This document shows positions 25,711 to 33,558 of a stretch of 64,000 nt of DNA, piece after piece (positions within the stretch are counted from its first letter, which is position 1; each line of letters starts with the position of its first letter). The position numbers were made by a program, and so were the translations under genes. The notes beneath the pieces are model-generated. The model worked only from the letters and a program-made list of their open reading frames with translations. It had not been told where the DNA came from and ran no database searches. Origin of the DNA: UBA10348 sp002469915 (lineage in GTDB: Bacteria > Bacteroidota > Rhodothermia > Rhodothermales > UBA10348); contig JAQWHM010000016.1 of NCBI GenBank assembly GCA_029249345.1, forward strand, positions 186,001-250,000, given 5' to 3'.

Positions 25711-26720
25711 AGCATGTATTGAATTTGCATTCACTGCCTGATTCTGTTTGGGATGTACTCATTGGAGAGGCGCTCAAGCATGCTGAAAATCGAGCGTATC
25801 GGTCGAACCAGCATCCAGGTAAACATATGGGTCTGGTCTTCTTTAATGACTCACTTCGGACTAGGGTCTCGATGGAATTGGCCGTGGCAGCTCTGGGAGC
25901 GACGCCCGTTACGGTAACTCCGGGGTCTGGGACCTGGGGGTTCGCTTGGGAAAAAGGACGTCCCATGTTGGGCGGGGAAGCGGAGCATATTCAAGAAGCT
26001 GTTGGGGTGTTGTCTAGGTATGTGGATGCGCTTGGCGTGCGCTTGTTCGCCTCAGGAACGGATCGAGATCAAGACAGGGAAGATGCGTTGCTTCAGCAAT
26101 TTGCTGCGGCGTCGGCCGTGCCTGTATTGAATCTTGAGTCCGCCAGCAGGCATCCTTGCCAGGCACTGGCCGACGCCGCCGTCCTAACCCGTCATTTTGA
26201 TGGCCACGCAAAACGGAAGAAGTTTGTCTTGTCGTGGACGAACCATCCCAAAGCGCTTCCTATGGCCGTGCCCAACTCCACACTGCTCATGGCAGCCCGT
26301 CTCGGAATGGATGTGACGGTGGCCCGACCTGATGGTTTTGAATTGGAATCAGACGTTATGGAGAAAGCGGCTGAACTAGCATCTTCATCCGGTGGCCGCG
26401 TGCAGGAATCAAACGATCTCCAGGCAGCCGTTTTAGGAGCACAGGTGATCTATGCCAAGTCTTGGGGAGCTGTACGGCGCTATGAGCATCCTGAGGCCGA
26501 AGCCAAGATGCGCCAATCACATCGTGATTGGCGCATTACCGAGTCCCACATGCACGCTGGCGATAATGCCCAATTCATGCATTGCCTTCCCGTGAGACGA
26601 GGCGTAGTAGTCGATGACGCCGTACTAGATGGCTCTCAAACACTGCATTTGGATCAGGCTGAGTTCAGACTGCATGGCCAAAAAGCGCTGCTGGACTGGA
26701 TGTGGGAGGGCAAGGGATGA
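25707..26720 (+). CDS. argF': N-acetylornithine/N-succinylornithine carbamoyltransferase
   Basis: The 337-residue protein belongs to the acylornithine branch of carbamoyltransferases rather than the ornithine branch. It has the carbamoyl-phosphate motif FFNDSLRTRVSMEL, the HPCQALADA block, and acyl-ornithine-type WTNHPKALPMAVPNS and HCLPVRRGV. Before the conserved Glu-His pair (residues 93-94) it has Ala92; from memory, the Xanthomonas acetylornithine enzyme has Glu and the Bacteroides succinylornithine enzyme Pro there. The start is GTG overlapping the argD stop as GTGA. The stop overlaps argB. Such an enzyme implies citrulline is made from an acylated intermediate. Confidence 0.9.
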   Translation: MKHVLNLHSLPDSVWDVLIGEALKHAENRAYRSNQHPGKHMGLVFFNDSLRTRVSMELAVAALGATPVTVTPGSGTWGFAWEKGRPMLGGEAEHIQEAVGVLSRYVDALGVRLFASGTDRDQDREDALLQQFAAASAVPVLNLESASRHPCQALADAAVLTRHFDGHAKRKKFVLSWTNHPKALPMAVPNSTLLMAARLGMDVTVARPDGFELESDVMEKAAELASSSGGRVQESNDLQAAVLGAQVIYAKSWGAVRRYEHPEAEAKMRQSHRDWRITESHMHAGDNAQFMHCLPVRRGVVVDDAVLDGSQTLHLDQAEFRLHGQKALLDWMWEGKG

Positions 26721-27496
26721 AACGAATCGTAGTCAAAATAGGCGGAGCTCTTCTGAATGCTCCCTTAGACGAACTTTGGAGTGGACTAGAAGAGCTTCTT
26801 TTTGGTGCTGAGGTCGTTCTTGTGCACGGGGGCGGCCCGCAGACCACTGAAATGGCGATCAAATTGGACCATGAGCCCATTATCGTGCAGGGCAGAAGGG
26901 TTACGTCTGCGCTAGACCTCGATATCCTAAAATGGGTTATTCGCGGCGAGTTGAACGTGAACCTAGTCGCTGCGGCGGGAGTCGCCGGAATCCGGGCTGT
27001 GGGTATGAGCGGAGCTGATTCACGTCTGATTCAAGTTGAAAAACGTCCTCTTTGGCACCTAGAGGACCAGGAAGTTGATTTTGGGCACGTTGGAGACTTT
27101 GTTCAAGCAGATGTAACAGCTCTGCAAGCACTCCTTCAAGCGGGCGTTTTGCCCGTTGTCTGTCCTCCGGGTGTAGACGCCCAAGGCAAGCTATATAATA
27201 TCAACGCAGATACCGTAGCACTGGAATTAGCTTCAGCTATTCAAGCAGACGAATTAATTTTGGTCACCGAGTCGGGCGGTGTGCTAGACGCAGATCAACA
27301 TCCCATTCGAAGGCTGCGCCAACGGCATGCCATCGAGGGTGTAGGATCTGGTTGGATAGCCGGCGGAATGAAAGTGAAAACTGACATTGGATTTGAAGCG
27401 CTCAATCGAGGGGTGTCTTCAGTGTGGATCGTTGCCTTGGGATCTGTATCCAGTAAGCAGAAGGGTACACAGCTTATTGGAGGTCACCATGTCTGA
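26717..27496 (+). CDS. argB: Acetylglutamate (acylglutamate) kinase
   Basis: It phosphorylates N-acylglutamate. The 259-residue amino acid kinase has VVKIGGALL at the N-terminus, VLVHGGGPQTTEMA for nucleotide and substrate binding, and the C-terminal GGMKVKTDIGFEAL block. I chose the ATG at 26717, which overlaps the argF' stop as ATGA, over an upstream GTG at 26702. The C-terminus lacks the long extension seen in NAGS-kinase fusions, so the synthase activity is not fused here. Confidence 0.94.
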   Translation: MKRIVVKIGGALLNAPLDELWSGLEELLFGAEVVLVHGGGPQTTEMAIKLDHEPIIVQGRRVTSALDLDILKWVIRGELNVNLVAAAGVAGIRAVGMSGADSRLIQVEKRPLWHLEDQEVDFGHVGDFVQADVTALQALLQAGVLPVVCPPGVDAQGKLYNINADTVALELASAIQADELILVTESGGVLDADQHPIRRLRQRHAIEGVGSGWIAGGMKVKTDIGFEALNRGVSSVWIVALGSVSSKQKGTQLIGGHHV

Positions 27497-27533
27497 ATCG
27501 AACATGTCTGAATCGAACATGACTGAATCGAAC
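27489..27533 (+). repeat. 15-bp tandem repeat carrying three in-frame start codons
   Basis: ATGTCTGAATCGAAC occurs twice (27489-27503, 27504-27518) and a third copy with one change, ATGACTGAATCGAAC, is at 27519-27533. Every copy begins with an ATG in frame with argE, giving MSESN-MSESN-MTESN. The first ATG lies within argB and the second 7 bases beyond its TGA. Such a repeat could change copy number by slippage without breaking the frame. Confidence 0.9.
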
Positions 27534-28595
27534 GTTCTTGCATTGCATCAAAGCCTTGTTTCTATTCCTTCCCTCAGTCACGAAGAAACGGATGCAGCTA
27601 ATTTTTTGGAAGATGTATTGCGGGAGGCAGGTTTGCAGGTACGTCGAATCGAAGACAATATTGTAGCTGAATTCGGTTCAACCCATGGGCCTGTACTGAT
27701 GCTGAACTCTCATCTGGATGTCGTTCCTCCCAGCTCAGATCATCCCTTTCCTCCCTTTGAGGCAACCCTTAAGGATGGGAAAGTCTATGGTAGAGGGGCA
27801 GTGGACGCCAAAGCTAGCGTTGCCGCCATGTGTACGGCTATGATGGATCTATTTCGTTCAGGCTTCCATCCCGAAGGCAAAGTGCAAGGTGTTTTTACCG
27901 TCTGCGAGGAAACAGGCGGACAGGATAATGGCCTGGAACGTGTGCTACAGGAAATTCCGCTTCCGGACGCGGCTTTGGTCGGTGAGCCAACCTTCATGCA
28001 GCCTTGTGTGGCTCAAAAAGGGTTGCTCATTTTACGACTTGATGCAAAGGGAAAAACCGCTCACGCAGCTCGAGCCGGTTATGGAGACAATGCTATTTCA
28101 CGTATGGTTCGAGACATTGCTAAGCTTGAGGCTCACTCATTCGAACGGGTTCATGACTATTTGGGAGAGACGACAGCGAATGTAACAGTGATCGAGGGCG
28201 GCTCGGCGCGAAACGTGATTCCTGATTTATGTTCATGTTTCGTGGACATTCGCTCAACGCCATCCTACACGCATGACGAGATAGCCGAAAGCTTGAATCA
28301 GATGTTAGAGTCCGAAGTGCATATCCATTCTAAACGCTTTGTCCCGACCGATACAGACCCTTCGAGCCAGATCGTCCAAGCCTGCCTTTCCGCTTCCCCG
28401 GGAGCCACGGCTTTTGGATCTCCAACTATGTCAGATTGGATCCACCTGAAAGATATTCCAGCGGTAAAAATCGGCCCTGGAGATAGTACGTTATCTCATA
28501 CAGCTGCTGAGCATGTAGAAGTCGAAGAACTCCAGCGGGGCGCAGCGATTTACAAAAATATTATCACCTCCTTTTTTGGCAAATCTGATGTCTGA
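27489..28595 (+). CDS. argE: M20 family deacylase (acetylornithine/acylcitrulline deacetylase)
   Basis: The 368-residue product is an M20 metallopeptidase-fold deacylase. Zinc ligands are visible in MLNSHLDVVPP (His, Asp of the catalytic pair), GRGAVDAK (bridging Asp), CEETGG (general-base Glu plus ligand Glu), GEPT and the C-terminal LSHTAAEHV. With an acyl-ornithine carbamoyltransferase in the operon, its likely substrate is N-acylcitrulline, as known for Xanthomonas and Bacteroides pathways. DapE and LysK are family alternatives. The first 15 residues are a triplicated five-residue repeat containing three possible starts. Confidence 0.88.
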   Translation: MSESNMSESNMTESNVLALHQSLVSIPSLSHEETDAANFLEDVLREAGLQVRRIEDNIVAEFGSTHGPVLMLNSHLDVVPPSSDHPFPPFEATLKDGKVYGRGAVDAKASVAAMCTAMMDLFRSGFHPEGKVQGVFTVCEETGGQDNGLERVLQEIPLPDAALVGEPTFMQPCVAQKGLLILRLDAKGKTAHAARAGYGDNAISRMVRDIAKLEAHSFERVHDYLGETTANVTVIEGGSARNVIPDLCSCFVDIRSTPSYTHDEIAESLNQMLESEVHIHSKRFVPTDTDPSSQIVQACLSASPGATAFGSPTMSDWIHLKDIPAVKIGPGDSTLSHTAAEHVEVEELQRGAAIYKNIITSFFGKSDV

Positions 28596-29910
28596 ACAAA
28601 CTTCTTCTGATCAACCCATTTGGTTCAAGGGAACGGAAGCTGCTTCCTGGGTCACCCGTTTTACAGTGGGTGATGATCCTGTTTGGGATACTATGCTACT
28701 TCCGTTTGACGCTGCAGCTTCACTGGCGCATGCCTCTGGACTCGTAACGGCTGGAATAATCACGCAAGAAGAGCTCTCATATTTAGACATCGCATTTTCT
28801 GAATTAGGTGACGCGATTGAGAAGGGTGAAATCGTGATTTCAGTCGAGGATGAAGACTGCCATACCGTAATCGAGCGATACCTGACGGCGAAAGTGGGAG
28901 ATATCGGTAAAAAGATTCACACGGGTCGTTCTCGAAATGACCAGGTGCTAGCTGCCTTGCGGTTGTGGCTGAGACATCAGATGGAAGATCTTTCAGATCA
29001 AATGGCTGAACTCGTTGAAGCGCTCGCTGATCTTTCCGATGAGCATCAAGAAACGTTTCTTCCAGGATATACGCATACCCAGCGGGCTATGCCTTCTACT
29101 GTCGCGTTGTGGGCTCTTGGATATGCAGAGTGTCTTTTGGATGACATGGAAATACTGAGTGAGGCTAGTAACCGGATTAATGTCTCGCCTCTAGGTAGCG
29201 GAGCAGGGTATGGTATCCCGTATGTAGATCTCCCGCGCGAGGAGGTCGCTGCGCAGCTTGGCTTTCGAGGGATTCAGGAAAACGTAACGGCCGTGCAGAT
29301 GAGCCGTGGCAAATACGAACTGCAGGTCGTGCACGCATTGTTGCAGGGGGCTGCAACGATTAATCGACTCGCATCCGATATCGTGCTGTATGCTTCCTCC
29401 GAATTCGGATTTGTTCAACTTTCTGACGTAATGACGACGGGAAGTAGCATCATGCCTCAAAAAAAGAATCCAGATATCGCCGAACTTGCTCGGGCAACCA
29501 TGCATCGGCTTTCAGGCGAAATGCAGGTGCTCATTGGGGTACCTGCCAATCTACCGTCAGGGTATCACCGAGATCTTCAGCTGACCAAGGCAGCGGTCAT
29601 GAAATCGGTTTTGATTACCTCAGACCTGATGGAAGCCGCACGTGGACTTGTTGAGGGGATGACCTTTGACCTTGATCGTCTAAATGGGTCCAAAGACCCC
29701 GCTCTCTTTGCAACGGCTGTAGCGCTCATGAATGTAGCCTCAGGAGTTCCTTTCAGGGATGCCTACAAAGCAGCCGCCGAACAAAAAGACGCATGGGCCC
29801 ATCAAGCCGATTTAAGTCTTACCGAGGTGTATAAAACGTCCGGAACGCCCGGTAGAACGGACTCATCAGGCGTCAGATCTAGACTTCAGGGTCAGACGCG
29901 GAATACGTAG
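28588..29910 (+). CDS. argH: Argininosuccinate lyase
   Basis: It cleaves argininosuccinate to arginine and fumarate. The 440-residue product has the fumarase/aspartase superfamily signature GSSIMPQKKNPDIAEL, the HTGRSRNDQVLAALRL block and the PGYTHTQRAMPSTV catalytic region. The ATG overlaps the argE stop by 8 bases through the same ATGTCTGA junction found between argB and argE. The 3' end overlaps the convergent DUF5916 gene by 19 bases. It closes the arg operon. Confidence 0.95.
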   Translation: MSEQTSSDQPIWFKGTEAASWVTRFTVGDDPVWDTMLLPFDAAASLAHASGLVTAGIITQEELSYLDIAFSELGDAIEKGEIVISVEDEDCHTVIERYLTAKVGDIGKKIHTGRSRNDQVLAALRLWLRHQMEDLSDQMAELVEALADLSDEHQETFLPGYTHTQRAMPSTVALWALGYAECLLDDMEILSEASNRINVSPLGSGAGYGIPYVDLPREEVAAQLGFRGIQENVTAVQMSRGKYELQVVHALLQGAATINRLASDIVLYASSEFGFVQLSDVMTTGSSIMPQKKNPDIAELARATMHRLSGEMQVLIGVPANLPSGYHRDLQLTKAAVMKSVLITSDLMEAARGLVEGMTFDLDRLNGSKDPALFATAVALMNVASGVPFRDAYKAAAEQKDAWAHQADLSLTEVYKTSGTPGRTDSSGVRSRLQGQTRNT

Positions 29911-32258
29911 CTGAGCTTCATGAAGAACCCGTCGTTGAGGCGTTGGAGATCCTTGAATCGATACGTGTTGGTTTCCCTAGAGGAATTCCCATATCCAACG
30001 AACATGACGGTACCCGGGTTTGGGCGATACGAGACTAGCCAGTCCACACGGAATTGATTGGAACGGAAGCTCTGCGTACGACGAAACTCGCCAGAGGCAG
30101 GGTCCCGGATCAAGATGGGATCATTCGTTCGAGAATCATCACGCAAGGTGTCCCTCAAAAACGAATCATATTGCCCAACTAATCGCACAAATAGGGAAGG
30201 GGATACCTGGTATTCTGCTTTTAGCCGTGGCACGCGACGCATGGAAACCGTGCTTTTATCCGAATGTCGGACATATTGCTGATGGTTATACAGCAGATTG
30301 AATCGGAGTTGGTCGGTAGGATTGTAATTCAGGGTAAGCGTAATGAAGTAAATGTCTGCTCGTGCCCACTCGTTGAAGTTGTCATCTACGCCGCCTACGA
30401 GAAATATATTACCCGAGAAATTATTCAGGCGAGGGGTTGAGATCGACGACCAAAAGCCAAGATTAATCAAACGGTCTACGCCCACAAAAGCGGTTGTATC
30501 GGTGGCTACTCCATTGGTTTGGTTTTCAATGTAGTAGTTGTCATAAAGACCCGTAGGCATTTTGAATGACTCGTAAAACACAGACGTATTGGCGCTCCAT
30601 CCCCCCCGAAAACTCAGGTTGGAATTGAAGTGCAGTTTTCGGTCGTTCGGTCCATTTCCTGCCGTAAAACGGTCATAGTCCCAAGTCCCGTCTAGCGTGA
30701 AACCAAGCTGCCACGATTGCATCAGGTCTCCTTCGTCGCCAAACCAGCGACGGTGGGGTTGAATATTCCAATGCACGATTCCGGTTCGATTGATGAATCC
30801 AGATTCTGCATTAAATCGGCCATGGACTCCTGATGATGAGATGGAACCACCGTATTTGCGTCCCGAAGCCCGAGCATTCATTGTCCACATAGGCGCAGAA
30901 TCGACACTTCCTCCATTCGTCGAGGTGCCCGTATCTTTCGTGAAACTCATCCCCGTTTGATAGGTGAATGAATAGATCTCTGCAAAGGTCAAGCGCCCAT
31001 CTACAGCTGCTACACGATTCCAGTGTTCCCCGTCCACCTTGTCTGTGTAGACAAGTCCGACCGTGTTTTGTCCAGAAAGATCTCGCCGCAATCGAACAGC
31101 ATTAAAATAAACGGGGTCGAGGTCTGTGAGGTAAAGCTCAGCATTGTCAATGGCTGAGATTACCCCAATATTGGTGTTACCACGTTTCCCCGTCAGCTTT
31201 ATGGCGTTTAGTGGATTAGAAATGCGTCGTGTATAAATCAGTTGAGCGGGTGACTGAAATAATTCAATTCCGTCAAGGAAAAAGGGGCGCTTTTCAGGTA
31301 CGTATACAGCCTGGCGTGGATCGAACTGAATTTGAGCAACATCCGCTTCAACTTGTGAAAAATCAGGGTTGAAGGTCCCATTCAGGGTAAGATTATTGGT
31401 GATTCCCCAACGAACATTCATTCCTAGTGGATCTCTGGCTTGAGCATCAAACTTGGAATCTGTCCCACCTGCTCGATTCATAGCTCCTGTCAATTCTGGA
31501 TTGATGTCGAGTACTAGACCGCGTCGTAGATCTGTGAGCTCGCGAAGTAATCCGTTTTGGGACATGAAAGATGCATTGTCCAGTTGGGAAGGGGTCCACG
31601 TAGACGTATACCCAGAGTGTCGCACGACTCGCATCACGTTGAATCCCCAGTCCTGCGTAAATGCACTCTGGTATCTCAGGCTCTTGAAGGGAATCGTTAC
31701 TTCAACCTCAAAGCCATACTCCGTGAGTCGGCCTTTGGACTCAAATAGAAAGTCTGGACTGTTGTCGATGGAAAAAGGGGCGCTGCTATTTCGACTCTCG
31801 CCAGATGCATCTCTGAAAATGCCGTCTCCCTGTTGGCCAAAAGGATTGACCGCAAACATAAATGCTTGTCGCTGGTCATTGTAAGTGTCCAACAAGATCA
31901 TGACTTGATCGTCACCTGCAATTTTATCTCGGTCTGCAAGTGTAGCTCTGACCTCACCATGCGATTCATACGCCCGGATACCGAAGTGAATGGCGGTCGG
32001 GGAGTACCAAACGAGAACCTGTGTAGAATCTTGAGCCGAACGTCCATCTACTGGCAGATAGTCGGTGAAGCCGGTCATTGAAAGGGCACGAGACCAGACA
32101 CCTTCTGATAGCACGCCATCGACGACTAGTTCAGCACCTTCAATTCTGGGGATCTGTGATTCGTTTGGATCTGGCTCAGTGGATGCAGCCGATACAGAAC
32201 CAGTCGCGAGGAATAATAGAGTGCCTGCAATTAGGCATCTTAAAGAGGCGGGAAACAT
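29892..32258 (-). CDS. DUF5916 outer-membrane-type protein with CBM9-like domain
   Basis: The 788-residue product has a cleavable signal peptide (LIAGTLLFLATGSVSAAS). A domain at about 40-210 resembles the carbohydrate-binding CBM9/DOMON-like fold, with the typical VDGVLSEGVWSRAL entry and later FEVEVTIPFKSLRY. The DUF5916 region includes FNPDFSQVEADVAQIQFDPR and the block PEKRPFFLDGIELFQ. The rest alternates short hydrophobic strands and ends in SYVFRV, as in beta-barrel proteins. It is probably in the outer membrane; substrate unknown. The 3' end lies in argH. Confidence 0.85.
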   Translation of the reverse strand: MFPASLRCLIAGTLLFLATGSVSAASTEPDPNESQIPRIEGAELVVDGVLSEGVWSRALSMTGFTDYLPVDGRSAQDSTQVLVWYSPTAIHFGIRAYESHGEVRATLADRDKIAGDDQVMILLDTYNDQRQAFMFAVNPFGQQGDGIFRDASGESRNSSAPFSIDNSPDFLFESKGRLTEYGFEVEVTIPFKSLRYQSAFTQDWGFNVMRVVRHSGYTSTWTPSQLDNASFMSQNGLLRELTDLRRGLVLDINPELTGAMNRAGGTDSKFDAQARDPLGMNVRWGITNNLTLNGTFNPDFSQVEADVAQIQFDPRQAVYVPEKRPFFLDGIELFQSPAQLIYTRRISNPLNAIKLTGKRGNTNIGVISAIDNAELYLTDLDPVYFNAVRLRRDLSGQNTVGLVYTDKVDGEHWNRVAAVDGRLTFAEIYSFTYQTGMSFTKDTGTSTNGGSVDSAPMWTMNARASGRKYGGSISSSGVHGRFNAESGFINRTGIVHWNIQPHRRWFGDEGDLMQSWQLGFTLDGTWDYDRFTAGNGPNDRKLHFNSNLSFRGGWSANTSVFYESFKMPTGLYDNYYIENQTNGVATDTTAFVGVDRLINLGFWSSISTPRLNNFSGNIFLVGGVDDNFNEWARADIYFITLTLNYNPTDQLRFNLLYNHQQYVRHSDKSTVSMRRVPRLKAEYQVSPSLFVRLVGQYDSFLRDTLRDDSRTNDPILIRDPASGEFRRTQSFRSNQFRVDWLVSYRPNPGTVMFVGYGNSSRETNTYRFKDLQRLNDGFFMKLSYVFRV

Positions 32259-32532
32259 GTTTTCTCGAGGTTGGCTTTAAGAAGTGGATGAACCGATGGC
32301 GGTGGGTTTCCCCAAACGTCCTTTTCGAAAAGGTGGAAGAAGAAATATAGACAAGATTCGTCCTCTCTTGCTCGCTACGGGCATTATCGAACAGTGTTGT
32401 ACGAGAGAGAGGGCGCTAGACATGTGAAGGGGTAAAGGGGGCGAATTTGTGCCCTATGGAGTCATTCTGCAGATTTTCCTTGCAACTATGCTTCTAAAAC
32501 GTGACCATGATGAAAAGAAAAGAGGTATAGTT
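32259..32532. other. Intergenic region with palindrome
   Basis: No gene is seen. It should hold the promoter of the minus-strand DUF5916 gene. A perfect 14-bp palindrome CCTTTTCGAAAAGG lies at 32320-32333, 62 bases upstream of that start, and could be an operator. An imperfect inverted repeat built from CCTCTCT and AGAGAGG flanks about 32361-32414. Confidence 0.4.
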
Positions 32533-32625
32533 ATGAATTATAAGCTCAAGAAACAGCTGATTACAGCCGCTGTAATACTGGTCGCTGTTTTTGTTCTATT
32601 TGCTATAATTGGAAATATTGCTTGA
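32533..32625 (+). CDS. Small single-span membrane peptide (30 residues)
   Basis: The ORF encodes MNYKLKKQLI followed by about 18 hydrophobic residues (TAAVILVAVFVLFAIIGN) and stops at TGA. The lysine-rich N-terminus suggests the N-terminus stays in the cytoplasm. AGAGG at 32521-32525 is 7 bases upstream of the ATG, a better ribosome site than most genes here have. It lies alone in a 604-base gap. Candidates are a membrane-complex subunit, a stress-induced small protein or a toxin-like peptide; no partner antitoxin RNA was identified. Confidence 0.55.
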   Translation: MNYKLKKQLITAAVILVAVFVLFAIIGNIA

Positions 32626-32807
32626 CGCCAGAAGTAGCAGAGATTTATCGGGGAAGGACATCATTCTGAGCAATTTATATTCGCTCCGAACGCGAATGAA
32701 TGGGGTCAATACACTCTTTGGTTGGTGAGCGCTCCAAATCATGAGTTTATCACATCATGACGTTGGGGCTGGACCATTACTTGATTACATTGAAAGTCTC
32801 GATTCGA

Positions 32808-32819
32808 TTGATATATCAA
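32808..32819. promoter_or_regulatory. Palindrome upstream of the transaldolase gene
   Basis: TTGATATATCAA is a perfect 12-bp palindrome whose flanks (GATTGATATATCAAATC) extend the symmetry with one extra base. It ends 43 bases before the transaldolase ATG, a position compatible with a repressor operator. Nothing else is recognised in 32626-32862 except a repeated TCATGA motif. Confidence 0.35.
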
Positions 32820-32862
32820 ATCGTGATTCTTCAACTGTCAAACCAATCTCATTTCGATCCAA

Positions 32863-33537
32863 ATGAAGTTTTTCATCGACACTGCAGACCTAAATGAAAT
32901 CCGCGAAGCCAATGAAATGGGCGTGCTGGATGGAGTTACAACCAATCCTTCCTTAATGAGAAAGGTTGGAGGTTCAGATTTCCATGCTCACATCGCGAAA
33001 ATTTGCGATATCGTCGATGGAGATGTGTCTGCGGAAGTGGTTTCGACAGATTATGACGGAATGATGTCTGAGGCGGCAGAGTTAGCCCAGATTCATGACA
33101 ACGTAGTCATCAAAGTGCCTTTGATTGCAGATGGTATTAAAGCCATTCGGTCCCTTTCGGACAAAGGCATCAAGACCAATTGCACGCTTTGTTTTTCAGC
33201 TACTCAAGCCCTGGTAGCGGCCAAAGCTGGAGCAACCTACATCAGTCCCTTCATTGGACGACTAGATGATATTTCAACTTCCGGCATCGATCTTATCGAC
33301 CAAATTGTGACCATTTACTCCAACTTCGGGTACCAAACACAGGTACTGGCGGCTTCGATTCGTCATCCGATGCATGTAGTTGAGGCCGCTCTGGTCGGTG
33401 CAGATGTAGCAACTATTCCTTTCAACGTGATTGGTCAGTTGATCAAACACCCACTGACAGATAGTGGACTGGAAAAATTCTTGAGTGACTGGAAGGCCTA
33501 TGAAGCCTCTGCCAACACGTCGAATGGTGTTGGTTAA
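32863..33537 (+). CDS. Transaldolase, small TalC/FSA-like type
   Basis: The 224-residue product belongs to the short transaldolase group that includes fructose-6-phosphate aldolases. The opening MKFFIDTADLNEIREA, the TTNPSL motif and the Schiff-base Lys in NVVIKVPLIADG are all present. Known members transfer dihydroxyacetone units between sugar phosphates in the non-oxidative pentose phosphate pathway, and which activity dominates cannot be read here. It is followed after 21 bases by the MBL-fold nuclease gene on the same strand. Confidence 0.92.
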   Translation: MKFFIDTADLNEIREANEMGVLDGVTTNPSLMRKVGGSDFHAHIAKICDIVDGDVSAEVVSTDYDGMMSEAAELAQIHDNVVIKVPLIADGIKAIRSLSDKGIKTNCTLCFSATQALVAAKAGATYISPFIGRLDDISTSGIDLIDQIVTIYSNFGYQTQVLAASIRHPMHVVEAALVGADVATIPFNVIGQLIKHPLTDSGLEKFLSDWKAYEASANTSNGVG

Positions 33538-33558
33538 TCCTCTTTCCGGATAGCTTGA

